From: Nemophila menziesii
Lineage: Eukaryota > Streptophyta > Magnoliopsida > Boraginales > Hydrophyllaceae
Assembly (NCBI GenBank): GCA_029959085.1
Contig: JARWIR010000003.1
Location: forward strand, 29,651,505-29,715,504
Direction of reading: 5' to 3'
DNA length: 64,000 nucleotides
The first letter of the stretch is position 1. Each line of letters starts with the position of its first letter. A program made the position numbers and the translations under genes. The notes below the pieces were generated by a model. The model saw nothing but the letters and a program-made list of their open reading frames with translations. It was not told the origin of the DNA and ran no database searches. This document shows, in pieces, positions 33,852 to 45,545 of the stretch.

Positions 33852-34494
33852 TTTAAGGTACATCTCACTTTCGCATATATCTTACTGCTGTCTTACTATT
33901 TGTTACTAAATGAGTTGTTTTTTTTGTGTAATAGGATTGGTCAGTTATTAATGGCGGCCCCGGAATGCTTCTATACAAGAAGAGAGAAGGGATCGAAAGC
34001 TAAAATGGTACTGTTGGATTATAGAGGAGGTTTTTTTGAGAAATTGAAAATTGTTGTTTACCTATGCTACTTTTTTGGGTTAACTAACAAGAGCTATGAC
34101 ATTTGCTAATAGTTCTTGTTAATGTTAGTTGTTTATTGTAATGATGTACTATGGTGGATGAAATAGTCGTGTTATGGTTGACACAATTATAAATTATGTG
34201 AATTTTATAAAATATTCTTTCTGTTTGTTACAGATAAAATATGCTATAAAATTTAGCACAAATAATTGGCTTTACTTTATTGTGTATAAATGTCAATTTT
34301 ACTCCTGTGAGTCTAAATTTGACGTGCATCCTATCCCTTCTCAGGAGATAGAAGTTAGCTTCTTATGTATTACTAGGTTTTCAGGTTTAATAATTATCTT
34401 TATCCATTTTCATTTCTAGTATTTTTATCTTGAGGAACCCTATTTGGAGGAAATTTTGTCCTTTTGTTATTTTAAGCCATATTCTTTTACTAGT
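33852..34494 (+). other. 3' region of RING copy B
   Basis: Homologous to 18312-19020. It probably contains a 3' UTR intron (TAAGGTACATC ... TGTAATAG|GATTGG). No further coding exon is evident. It is interrupted by the LINE at 34508. Confidence 0.55.
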
Positions 34495-34507
34495 AAATGT
34501 TATCTTG
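34495..34507 (+). repeat. LINE target-site duplication, left copy
   Basis: AAATGTTATCTTG. The right copy at 40497-40509 is AAATGTTATGTTG, with one mismatch. The undivided counterpart at 19005-19030 in block A supports the insertion. Confidence 0.85.
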
Positions 34508-36400
34508 GGTTCATCATCTTCTCTAAGGTTTCATCTTCATAAAATCAAAGATTAATTGATTTTTTCAATTTCTTTCTTTTGCTACGTTTCTAAAAATTAA
34601 ATTATGTTAAAGATTGATCATTTTTCTCTCCTACCGCATTATCCAGGTCCTCCTTTCTCCATTTATTTTTGCTAGATTATCACTATTTTTCTCATCATTA
34701 CTGTGGGGTTCTTTGCATGTCACATGTATCACTTCTCTGAGAATGGGGAAGATCTTATACATGTTAAGAGCACCTTCATGGCTCTCTTTTATCTTGGTTC
34801 TTGTTTCTTTGCATGTAATCAGTTCGGAAAATGCAATTTGGGGATAGATTGCTTCTTCTTCTATGGTATTTTCAGTTATGTCAGACTCAAGTTATCCTCT
34901 ACAAAGGAAAGATAAGGCTTTGTTAGTATCTTTTTTCTGCTACGATTCGTTGTAGAGGAATAATTTACCTTATCAAATATTGGTCTTTTCCTTTTCGTAT
35001 CTCTACATTTCTATTATGCAAGCACTTTTCTCTTGAAGATTTTGCTAAGGAGCAGTTGGAAATTTATTATTTGGAACATGTCAAACTTGATCGTTTTTTG
35101 AGACATTGGAAGGATTTTATGATCAGAGTTATCTTCTCAATACAATCAAACTCAATTGGTCCATTTTTGGTTTTCTCTTTATTGGAAATCACGGTGAAAT
35201 AATCCATAAATATCAGAATGCTATTTTCAAGAACCAGCAATATTTTTTCATCAGATTTAAGGCACTTTCTCAAGAGTTGCTTGAGGCTGATTTCTTCTCT
35301 TTTTCTTAAAACATATCTCGATTGGATTCCAGGTTTGATTTCCCATGGATCTGCAGGGTCTCGTTCATGTTTCACTTCTTATTATCAATTAACAATGTAC
35401 ATTTAGAAAAAAATCTTCCTTCAATATTATATAAACCTACTTCCTAAAACTTATCAGAATAACAAGTTCTCATCAATATCGCATAATTTTCAAAACCTAC
35501 ATTAATATGGCTACTCCAAATAATTTTCTATGCTTGCTTTGAAACAAAACTTCTTGTCAGAGGGCGCAGGGGATATGGAAATTTGTGTATTAGATTTGTT
35601 TATTTTTGGGTTATTAGTTAATTACATGTTGGGAAATTGTTTTTCCCCTTTGATAAAGATGTTTTGCGGTAACTATATTGATCTATATATCTGCTTTGGT
35701 TGTCTTTCTCAAATAAACATTCTGCATGTAGCTATTCTCGAGTATCTTTACAATTTATACTTGGTGTGGGTTACTGTGATTTGTATGATGGCGTGGGGGC
35801 ATTATGTATCTTGGGTTTGGTAAGGAAGAAAACTAAGGCATGGCGGTGGATTGCAGAGATCGTTGGCCTTAAAATTATAGAAAATTCTTCCATCCAATAT
35901 TGGATGATCCTACACCAATAATATTAATACATATAGCCCATGTTTTAAACTTACAAGAATAACTAACTTATTAATCTAATGACATATGTGTTTTGTTATA
36001 ATTATTAATGGTCATGATATGAATATTGGACCATCCAATATTGGATGGAAGTCTTACCCTAAAATTATTGATACAAAAATATTTATCACAAAGATAGTTG
36101 GCGAAACAATAGTTGACACAATTGGCTATAAGATAGTTGGCACAAAAATTGTTGGCGCATAGACTATTGGCCTTAGTACCTTTGGCACCATGATGGTGAT
36201 GGGAGAACGTGCTTGCGATGGTAAGAACTTGGTCTTGATGGAGGATTTTGAGGATAATAAAAATATTATTTTTGTGGTGGGATAATTGTTATGGACATTT
36301 AGAGAATGAGTGGTGCGGTAGTCATGATTGATAAGATGTGCTTTGAAGGAAAGTGTTCCTCCACACATGGTTGAGGATGGCACCCGATCCCGTAATGCGG
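34508..36400 (+). other. LINE 5' part, ORF1 not recognisable
   Basis: Short plus-strand frames occur but none shows the RNA-binding or zinc-knuckle motifs expected of ORF1. It includes a nested 165-bp palindrome-ended element, and at 36060-36190 a degenerate short repeat (ATAGTTGGCACAA-like). ORF1 has decayed or diverged. Confidence 0.5.
35887..36051. mobile_element. 165-bp MITE-like element with self-palindromic inverted ends
   Basis: The left end CTTCCATCCAATATTGGATG is mirrored at 36032-36051, and the match continues 4 bp inward. The ends contain CCATCCAATATTGGATGG, itself a perfect 18-bp palindrome. The inside is AT-rich and non-coding. No certain target duplication is seen. Part of another copy lies at 32496-32555. 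Confidence 0.8.
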
Positions 36401-36409
36401 TCGGAAGGG

Positions 36410-37195
36410 ATGCATAGCTTGCTTGTTTGGAACTGTCAAGGGGCTAGGGCCACCTTGACAAGGAAGTCGTTTAAATCCCTAGTTCGTAAAAATAATGTTG
36501 CATTTGTGTACTTGTTGGAAAGTAGGTTAAGTAAAAATATCTTAAATCTTGTTCCCATTTTAATTTTTTTAATAACTCTTATGTAGTAGATCTTGTAGGA
36601 AGATGTTTAGGTCCGGGGGCATACTACTCCTTTGGAAAGACTCCATGTATGTGTTTGTTATGTTATCGTGTCAAAGATATGTAATTGCTGAAGTTTTTAA
36701 TATAATGGTAGTTCGTGGTATTTATTATGTGTTCATGCTCCTAGTAGTGATGGTGAGAGAATCAAGTTATGCCAAATACTTACTAAAAAATAAATCAACT
36801 TGATAAACTTCATATTATTATTGGTGAATTTAATGACATCTCCAACTTTTTCGAGAAACAAGATAAAAAGTCACCAAACTTGGACAAAATTCTTAAACTT
36901 AACGAGTTTATCAATTCTAATCATCTTGTGGACATGCCTAGCAAGGGGTGTCACTAAACCTGGAATAATCGACGATGTAATGATGATAATATTAAGGAAA
37001 GACTTGACAATGCTCTTACGAGTATGAATTGGTGTGCCTCGTTCCCAAATGATATGCCTAAGGTTCCCTCGGTTGTGTGGTCGGATCATTCACCGCTGAT
37101 TTTATTTCGTGATATCAAAAAAGAGAAGTTTAATAAATATTTTATCTTTGAGTCCAGATGGTTAAAACATACCCAGTGTCAAGAGGTTGTTAAAG
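36410..37195 (+). pseudogene. LINE endonuclease domain
   Basis: APE-type endonuclease landmarks occur in order across frames: LLVWNCQGA at 36421, a GEFND (normally GDFN) motif near 36825, TWNN near 36960, ERLDNAL near 36998 and WSDHSPLIL near 37080. It would nick target DNA for target-primed reverse transcription. At least three frame changes and a stop after KGCH make it inactive. Confidence 0.85.
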
Positions 37196-38960
37196 GTAAT
37201 TGGAGTAATAAATATAAGCGTGATAGCATTACTGATTTCTCTGTAATAAAAGGGATGTTACTTGTTTAGCCCTTAAAGGGTGGAGTCGGGTTACATTTTT
37301 CAGTAATAGAAAGAGAATTAATGAATTAAATGAGGAGCTGATTGCTATTAACAATGAGCCGGTATCTAGAGAAAACTAAATAAGAGAAGCAAGTATCAAA
37401 AACTATATCGAAGAGCTGTGGAAATTGGAAGAGATATACTGGGAAGATAGAGTGCATGATCTGTTATTACAAAAAGGAGATAAAAATACTAAATTTTTTT
37501 TTTGCTAAAACTATGAAAAGAAGGAAAGATAATAGAATTTGTTCCATTACGAACAAAAATGATGAATGGATTGATAATTTGAAGGAACTCAATGAGATCA
37601 TTCCAGATTACTACGTTAATCTGTTTATAGAAACCCTGACATCGGACCCCAATGAAATTACACAACATATACCGTCAAAAGTAACCTCTGCTATGAACGA
37701 AGGACTTACATTATCTCCAAGTATGGAATAAATTAGAAAAGTCGTGTTGGATATGTCAGGTTCTAAAACTCCTAGCCCTTATAGCCCACGTGGGAAATTA
37801 TATCATGTGTTTTGGGAATTTATTAAAATGATATCTTTGGCTTTGTTAAATATTTATTCAATTTTAATATGGATATTGGTCGAATTAATGATTTGGTAAT
37901 CACACTTATTCCCAAAGGTACAAGCAATGAATCAATCAAAGATTATAGGACCATCTCGTGCGCTAATCTATGTTATAAAATTATTGCTAAGATTCTTGCC
38001 TCTAGACTTCAACCATTTATGGATGAAATTATCTCGCCCACACAGACTGCATTTATCAAAGGCAGAAATATCCAAGATAATATCTTGATTACTCAAGAGG
38101 TGTCATACTTTCTTAATACAAAAAGGAAATCAAAGAAGAATTGTGCGGCGGTCAAAGTTGAAATGGAGAAAGCTTATGAGTAGGTGAATTGGAATTTTCT
38201 TTGTAAGACTATGCGTGCCCTTGGTTTTAGTGAGAAATAGATTGGCTGGATCTATTATTGTATGTCGTCGTGTTCTTTCGAAATTAAAGTTAATGGTCAA
38301 CGTCTCAAAAAATTCAAACCAAAGCAAGCTCTTAGACAAGGTGATCCGTTATATCCTCTGCTCTTTTCTCTTCTAACTAAGAGCCTTATTAGTCTTATTA
38401 ACCATCAGTGTTGAAGTGGTTCAATTAAAGGTATTTCGATTACAAGGCAGTGTCCTAAGTTAACTCACATCTTGATTGATGATGATGCTCTTTTCTTTAT
38501 TAATATCGATCAAAAGGAAATTGAAACTTTTCAAAATCTACTAAGCGATTATTGTAGTGCCTTCGGTCAACGTATTAATCTTCATAAATGAGCTATGCTC
38601 TTCTGTAAAAACACTTCGGAATCTGTCAGAACGGAGATATCTCATAAACTTAATATAGGGATTACAAAGGATTTGGGTAAAAATCTGGGGGTTCCTTTGA
38701 CTATAAAAAGAGTTAAAAGTGATAATCTGAATTATATAAAAGATAGATTGTTGTCTAAATCAGCTAGTTGGGTGGCTAGCTTACTTTCAGAAGGTGGAAA
38801 AGAGGTTCTCATTAAAGCAGTATTACAAGCTATTCCGAACTACACAATGTCTGTTTCTAAGTTCCCTAAAATTCTTTGTAAGAAGCTATTGAGTATTGCT
38901 TCTAAATTTTTGCGGGATGCAGGAAATAATAAAATTCATTGAGTTGCTTGTAAGAAAATG
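37196..38960 (+). pseudogene. LINE reverse transcriptase domain
   Basis: Matches include KDYRTISCANLCYKIIAKILASRLQ, SPTQTAFIKGRNIQDNIL, ALRQGDPLYPLLFSL, the catalytic region LIDDDALFF (usually a F/Y-A-D-D box) and LGVPLTIKRVKSD with ASWVASLLSEGGKEVLIKAVLQAIPNY. The N-terminal part at 37456-37731 corresponds to the linker before the RT. Stops at 38181, 38238, 38413 and 38589 break it. Confidence 0.88.
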
Positions 38961-40324
38961 ACTAGATTAAAAAAAAATATGTGGGCTAGGATTTATGGAG
39001 TTCCACAAAATGAATATTGCTATGCTTGTGACTCAAGCCTGGAGGCTTATTAATAACCCGAATTCTTTCGCGACTCAAGTCTTAAAAGCGATTTACTCTC
39101 TAGAATGTGAGTTATGGGATGCTAAATTATCTAAAAAAAGTCATAGAGCTGGGAAAGTATCTTTAAAAGTATACAATTTCTTAAAAAACATGTTGTTTGG
39201 CAAATTAGTAATGGATCAAATATCAATGATTGGAATCATTGTTGGATTACTAAAGGTATTTTGCTGCAGAAACCAAATGATTGTCCGATCAATGTGGTTA
39301 ATGAGCTTTTTAACGACACGGGATGTGGATGGATTAAAGAGCTGGTGTACAGAATTTTTCCTCTTAATTTATCTAAAATCATTGAGAGAATTCTTATTTT
39401 CTAGAATAATAACGAGTATAAGATTATTTGGCTATATAATAAGAATGGTGAATATTCTACCAAGTCAGGTTATCATGCTCTGGTTGACGAGGAGATGGAA
39501 TCTGAAGCTCAACCATCGACCATTGGTGAAGCTAATAAGAGTTTACTTTGGAATATTATTTGGAATTCTAATGTGCCATCAAAAATCAAAAAGTCATGTT
39601 GGAGAGTCTGCAACAATGTTGTTCCTGTGAAAATAATCTGAAAAAGAAAAGATGATTAAATAATGATATATGTGAATGGTGTGAAATAGATAAGGATCAA
39701 TCATCTCATGCTTAAATATCCATTTAGTAAAATGGTTTGGGCTCTGTCACCTCTTCAAATTAAAATCGATACGGACATGACGGAAAGTTTCTCGAATTGG
39801 CTTATGCGAATTGTCAAGGTATACTCTAAAAACGGGTGGGAGGAGAAGCTTGTGATTGCTTTATTCTTATCATTATGTAGAATATGTGGAAAGAAAGAAT
39901 TAAGTGCTTTCATGAGGTAAAAAAATGGAGCGATAAAAATATATTAGATAATTCTAAAGATCTTATATATAGATTATTTGGGTCCTGTATTGAAAACAAT
40001 GGACAAGATAGAAAAATAAGTGTTTGGATGTGTGATGCCTCTTTCACAAATAATAAGGAACCAGCTGCGATTGCCGTTATAGGCATTGATAAATTAGGAA
40101 CTATTATCCGGAAGTTTAATATAAGTTGTAAAGTTAAAAAATTCATTGAAGGGGGAGCATGGGCCATGTTAATGGATATAAGGCCGACTAAAGACCTTTC
40201 GGTTTCATTTTACTCTGACAACCTTGAATTAATTCAAGGAATTTCTGGTGTGATCGGGCTTCATTGGAGTCTTAAACCTATTTTTTCGGAAGTTAGAAAA
40301 TGGTTAGGTCAGTGTCCACTCTGA
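38961..40324 (+). pseudogene. LINE zinc-binding linker and RNase H
   Basis: SLLWNIIWNSNVPSKIKKSCWRV near 39540-39610 resembles the zf-RVT region of plant LINE ORF2. The final 146-residue frame (39884-40324) has WMCDASFTNNKEPAAIAVIG, IEGGAWAMLMDI and VSFYSDNLELIQGI, which is the plant RVT_3-type RNase H with candidate Asp and Glu ligands. The Glu of the usual AEA motif appears as EGGA. Multiple frames. Confidence 0.78.
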
Positions 40325-40496
40325 AAATTCGCTCATATTAATAGAAGATTTAACTCCACAGCGGATGCATTGGCCAAATGCACTAGGATGAATAAAGATA
40401 TTTCGAAGTGGGTGGATTTATCTCTTGTTGCGTCTAATGACTTTTTATCAGTACTTGTCATTGTAATAGATAATTTGATTGATCTGATCAACAAAA

Positions 40497-40509
40497 AAAT
40501 GTTATGTTG
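40497..40509 (+). repeat. LINE target-site duplication, right copy
   Basis: AAATGTTATGTTG follows the terminal A run of the LINE. Confidence 0.85.
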
Positions 40510-41917
40510 AGAATTCTTTTTTGAGAAAACTTGTCCTTTGTGTTGAGATTAGTAGTTGATTCTTGAATTGTATATCCATCATTTTTTCATCCATATGGAT
40601 AATTAAATAAGTCTGTGAGGTAATTAATTTTGAGTTTCTTTTTTCGCATCTTGCTTTTAAAAAAATAAGAATAAGAAGAAGTTAATAAAAAGAGTATAAT
40701 AATTGTAAAAAGATATACTATTTACATTTCAAAATAGCTGAGGTGATTTAAGATAAAAATAAAAATATATAAAAAATAATTTCGATCTAGGTTACATGAG
40801 AAATAATTACATACAATACATAAATTGACTGTAATTTGTATTAAATTTCACTTATTATTTAGATTGACCATCCTTTTGATCATCTTTTGATATTGTAAAA
40901 TTTGTCCTATTCATATTTGGTGGGTTATTTAGTAGTGAGTCTATACCTAATTATTCATCTTTTAATTGCGTTATAGGTCTATCTAAGTATATAAGTTTTA
41001 TATCCACAATATAATAGTTATTTTGTTTGAAATAATATATTTTTACACAATCTATGTTTATTTAGTAAGAAAAGTCTTGCAGTGATAGGTATACATCAAA
41101 AACTGATATTCCTTTTATACTTAAATTTATATCTACATTTCATATTTTATAATTACAACACTAATAATTTTTGTATATACACACTAACTCTGCTACAACA
41201 ACAATTCACTTGTTTCCTGTAAATCAGGAAGAACATCAATTATAATCAATAAAAATGAATTTTAGTAACATAAGCAAAACCCTCTTTCTATTTAAATGGA
41301 TACATATCCACATTAATACACACACATATCCCAAACAAAAAGAAAACAATTTTCTTAAACAAATAACCCTAATTATGAAGAACATATAAATAAACTTTAA
41401 TTACTTGGAGGATTAATATCACAAAATTATAAAATTTTGGAAGAGAATATTAATATTGAAAAATAGGAGTGAAATTTATCACAATAGAAAAGACAATGGA
41501 GAAAAAAGTTAAAACCTAAAAATAGAAGATAAAATTGGTCACAAATAATATACATATGGACCATACAATTATTTATCTATAATTAAAAGATATGATGTAT
41601 TTAGCATTTTGGATTTCCATATAAACGAAAATCGTCTATTTAGATCTTGTAGTATAAGTTCTTTTCTCCTATACTTTTTATTTACCATGGCGAATAAGAA
41701 TTAGAAACGTTTGGTGAGATGATGCAATCACTTTGATGGGTAGGTTTTTTTAAACACTAAATGATTAGATATTTTATTGGGAACGTTTTGATTTTTACTA
41801 TAGCAATAGACTGTGGTAGTAGATCGATGTGATAGTTATTAGATATAATTGTCTAGGGTTTATTGAATGTAAGATTTTCAATAATTGAGCCTTTACAGAA
41901 AAAAATTAACATGTGTA
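40510..41917. other. Block B right part, no gene
   Basis: Non-coding. 40510-40930 aligns with 19030-19660 of block A, and 41390-41915 aligns with 25720-26220. The copia element that separates those two stretches in A is absent here, so B preserves the pre-insertion state apart from its own divergence at 40960-41380. It ends at the junction with block C. Confidence 0.6.
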
Positions 41918-43131
41918 GTATACACCAAATCATCATAGGAATACCTTTAAGGAACAATTATATTTATCCTTTGTCTATCTCAGGTAAACTGATAATCATG
42001 AAGCTCCTCTATTGATGACTCACTGAGTTGTACTGGTTGTTCACTTCCCCAGGCTCGTTACATCCTCAGTGTCACTAGTTGGATCTGCATTCAAATGATC
42101 AGCTAGAGTTTAGGGCTCCACCTCAAGCTCTAATCCCACCGTTTGACTTAATGGTTCAGGATGAGCATCATTACCTTCAACATCATGAAGTTTACAAGGA
42201 AAATTTAGTTCATCAAATATTACATCACTACTACAGATAATTTAGATGCCTCTAGCATCTCTTTCCCATAACCTATAACCCTTAACACCATGTTGTTGTT
42301 GATAACCCAACATAATGCATTAAATGGACCTAGGGTCCAGCTTCCCATCCTTAGTATGGGCATAACCAGCACACCCAAACACTCGCTAATGTTGCAAATT
42401 TGGTTTAGACCCTTTCCAAACCTCCAAGGAAGTTTTAAAGTGAAGTGTCCTATCTGGACTCCTGGGTACCAAATAAGTTACATCATACAAAGCCTCACCC
42501 TAAAAAGTTTTTGGTAACCTGAATGTAAAGATCATGCACCTTACCTTTTCAAGTAAAGTCCTATTCATTATTTCTACAACCCGATTCTGCTAGGGTGTAT
42601 GCCTAGCAGTTCTTTGCCTAAGTATGCCATTTTCTTTACAGTAAGAATCGAATTCCACATTACAAAATTCTAGGCCTTTATCAGTTTTAAGGACTTTTCA
42701 AACCAAGCCAATTTGTGTTTCTTGTAAAGATTTCCATTCTTTAATTATATAAAAAGTTTAATCTTTAGATTTTAACAAGAATGTCAAAACTTTTCTACTG
42801 TAATCATCCACAAGGGACAAAAAATATTTAGAATTTCCATGGGCATCTACTTTCTCAGGCCCCAAAGGCCATTATGCACATATTTAAAACACTTTTGGGA
42901 CTTATGAACCCCTGGGGAAAACTTCATCCTATGTTCTTTACCCAAAACACAAGTCTCACAAAAAGTTAGGGTACTTACAGTATCTTTGCCAAATATACCT
43001 TGCTTGTTTAGCACAGTGATCCCTTGGAGACTCATGCGCCCTAACCTCAAATGCCATTTCACAGTAGCATCCTGAGATGAATTATTAGTAACATGTTTTG
43101 TGCAAGCAGCTAAGTGAGAACCATCTAACAC
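41918..43131 (-). pseudogene. Copia-2 integrase and GAG-pre-integrase remnant
   Basis: 42847-43131 encodes WHLRLGRMSLQGITVLNKQG and CETCVLGKEHRMKF, nearly identical to copia-1. 41918-42600 matches 22250-22940 but has more stops. The same His-to-Arg change in the zinc motif (WHLRLGR) is present in both copies, so it predates the duplication. Confidence 0.85.
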
Positions 43132-43556
43132 ATAGATGCCATCAATTTTATACCAGTCAAGAGCAACTTAGAGTTCTTATAAACATTCAAAATACCATTC
43201 TCAACTTTAGATACACAACCTAAATCATGTAAAGCACCCAGAGAAATTAAGTTTCTTTTCAGTTCAGGGATAAACCTAACATTAGTCAGAATAATTCTTG
43301 TACCATGATTCAATTTCAAATCAATTTTGATTATGCCTTCAACATCACAAGTATGATCATGGCCCATGTATACAGTTTCATTGCAAGTCTCAATAAGGTC
43401 ATGAAATAGTTCAACATTTGGGCCCATATGAAAGGTACAATCAGAATACAGAATCCCACTATCACTATTAGACACCCTAGCAACAGTCAGTACTTCATAT
43501 ACATCATCTACACTACACATGAATGCAACATTAGATTCATTATTCACGTAATTCAA
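43125..43556 (-). pseudogene. Copia-2 protease region, active site lost
   Basis: Aligned with 23486-23917. The active-site triplet reads YSD where copia-1 has DSG (context ILYSDCTFHM against ILDSGCTFHM). The downstream RFIPELKRNLISLGALHDLG is kept. Confidence 0.85.
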
Positions 43557-43804
43557 CTTTTTTTTTCAATTTAAAACTATTTTTCTTTAAGTTTCCAACC
43601 TTCCCAGAATGAAAACATTTCTAGGTTTCTTTACCTTTAATGTTTTTCTTATTTTTTTTTATACTTAACAGGCTCAGGGATCAAGGCAGACTCAGTTCTT
43701 TTTACAAACATATTTTCACCAGTTTTTTTAAGAGACTTAAGTTTATTTTCTCTAGTTTTTAAAGGAGTCACTACTCGATCATATTCAGGATTAGATGTAG
43801 CATA

Positions 43805-44026
43805 TTAAAATACATCCTTGACAACTTGGAAAGAATCAGGAGTAGTTTTTAACAGAATCATGCATTTACTAGTATCATCTAATGCCATAGAAGTACACTT
43901 AAGCACAAGACTAATCTTAGCGAACTCATCTAGATTTTCATCAATAGAATTAGAATAATCCATTTTATAGTTAAACAAAGAACCTTTCAAGAAAGGAAGA
44001 TTAGGGACAGACTTATTAGAATAAAG
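43805..44026 (-). pseudogene. Copia-2 gag remnant, part 1
   Basis: LKGSLFNYKMDYSNSIDENLDEFAKISL corresponds to copia-1 gag. It is cut at 44026 by the SIRE-like element and continues at 51657-51751 and 60363-60530. Confidence 0.82.
44022..44026. repeat. TSD of SIRE-like element, left copy (TAAAG)
   Basis: TAAAG here and at 51652-51656, perfect. The uninterrupted target is visible in copia-1 near 24375-24390. Confidence 0.95.
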
Positions 44027-45189
44027 TGATAGTCTATATGCGTCCTAGAAGGGGGGTTGAATAGGACAATAGAAATTAATCGGCTAATTTTATTTCAAGT
44101 AAATAAAATTAAAAGCTAATTTGAATCCTATTGTTTTAGTAAACTAAATAGTAAAGAACTAGATAATCCTAAAAGACAATATTATCAAACTATTCATGTA
44201 GGCATTTTATCAAGCATATAGAGTGCGGAAATGTAAAGAGTGTAGAGATAGAATACGATACACAACGATGTATAGTGGTTCGGTTTCCCTACATCCACTA
44301 CCTAAGGAAGCCTCCTTAGGATTTGCAAGATTCTTAACTAATCTCCGTAACTCTTAACCGGGTGAGTTTACAAACCCTTTACAACCACTTCAAAAACCTT
44401 TGAAGGAAATACACTTGTGTTATCACCAACACAAGGAACCAAGCATAAAACCTATGCTCACACTACTCTCTTAATCTATTACAAGAACTAAGAGGAAAAG
44501 AAAAAGTGTTTGGGGGTGCTTATAAAAGCTTTGTAACTAAACTCCTAAATGAGTGGATATGAACTAAGTAGCTTCACAATGAATATGACTTGAATGCTCC
44601 TTTGAAACCTCCTTGAATGATAATATTAATTGCTCTTAAGATTGGTAGATGGAAGGCTTAAGTTGTGTCTTGAATGAACTCCATTTTATAGCTGAAAATA
44701 TGGTCCAACGGTCATAAGGCTTCTCTCTAACGGATCTATTTTATCTCCAACGGATATAAGCTTTGTCCTCTTGTAATAGTGCAGAAAACCCTCTCGTGCG
44801 GTGTACCGCGGGTGTGGTCCGGTGCACCGCGAAAACGTTCGTCTAAATTTCAAGCTTACTGACGGACTACTCAATGCACCGCGTCCCTGGTCCGTGCATC
44901 AGTCTGGTGTACCGCGCCTTGGTCCGGTGTACCGTGCATTTTCATTAGCTTACTGACGGGCTATCCTGTGTACCGTGCCTCTGGTCCGTGGCTCTGCGGT
45001 GTACCGTGTGTTTCGTCCGGTGTACCGCGGCACTGTTCTTTTGACTCTCAAGCTAAAGTACAAGGATTTAAACACAACTAATCTAATGAGGGGTTTTGGA
45101 AAACCTTTAAAGTGATACCAAATGAATTTTAGTTTAAATGATGATTTGTCGAATATTAAAACGGGAATAAAAACAAGGTGAGGCTAACA
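44027..45189 (-). repeat. SIRE-like 3' LTR
   Basis: 1163 bp, TGATAGTCTATATG...GAGGCTAACA on the plus strand. It contains an 8-bp stem hairpin CCTAAGGAAGCCTCCTTAGG at 44302-44321. It also contains a GC-rich tandem block (44798-45031) of GGTGTACC palindromes with a unit of about 94 bp starting at 44853 and 44947. Confidence 0.95.
44798..45031. repeat. Paired GGTGTACC palindrome modules in SIRE-like LTR
   Basis: Near-palindromes start at 44798, 44819, 44873, 44904, 44924, 44965, 44996 and 45017. Three pairs are 20-21 nt apart. The intervening bases carry GGTC/CGTC just before the second copy. Duplicated in the 5' LTR at 51260-51493. Resembles the array at 18-270 in the gypsy element. Confidence 0.9.
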
Positions 45190-45350
45190 ATCTCCCCCTT
45201 TTTGATGTTTGACAAATCATAAACTTTTGAAGATGCCTAAGATTAAGTTTTGATCAAAAACTCCCCCTCAACCTAATCACTAGAGTTTTTATAAAACTCC
45301 CCCTCACAAAATGCATTTGAAAAAGTTTAACTAAAATTTCTCCCCCTTTG
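45190..45350 (-). promoter_or_regulatory. Reiterated polypurine tracts
   Basis: On the minus strand AAAAAGGGGGAGAT abuts the 3' LTR (45190-45203). Further GAGGGGGAGTT or AAAGGGGGAGA copies lie near 45259-45270, 45294-45307 and 45337-45350. The first is the position expected for plus-strand priming. Extra copies upstream are a known feature of SIRE-type elements. Confidence 0.85.
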
Positions 45351-45545
45351 TCAACAACAAAAAGAACTAATGATACGATTTTTGAAAATTTTGAACGGGT
45401 CAAAACACATTTTGAGTAAAACAAGGACTAAAGAAGTAAAAGGATAACAATTTAGAAGCTTCAAGGATCCTATCACATCAAGAAAATATTAGCAACAAGA
45501 GAATATACACAAAAAGCACTAAACAAAAATGGCATGATAAGAAGG
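45351..45545 (-). other. SIRE-like 3' untranslated stretch
   Basis: Between the end of RNase H and the polypurine tracts, with no open frame. An env-like ORF, present in some SIRE elements, is absent. Confidence 0.6.

Larger units (their letters stand above)
34508..40496 (+). mobile_element. Full-length but dead L1-like LINE
   Basis: 5989 bp between 13-bp target duplications, ending in a short A run. It has a 5' part of about 1.9 kb without a clear ORF1, then an endonuclease, a reverse transcriptase, a zinc-binding linker and an RNase H, in the order of plant L1-clade LINEs that carry a C-terminal RNase H. Stops and frameshifts are scattered throughout. The insertion splits a sequence that is continuous in block A. 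Confidence 0.9.

Noticed and set aside
34614..35923. Several 70-100 codon plus-strand ORFs as ORF1 of the LINE or as host genes
   Set aside because: None shows an RNA-binding, zinc-knuckle or other known motif. Overlapping frames and low complexity suggest chance.
44686..44874. Identical 62-codon ORFs at 44686-44874 and 51148-51336
   Set aside because: They fall inside the two LTR copies and run through the palindrome block; the repetition is due to the LTRs, not to a conserved gene.
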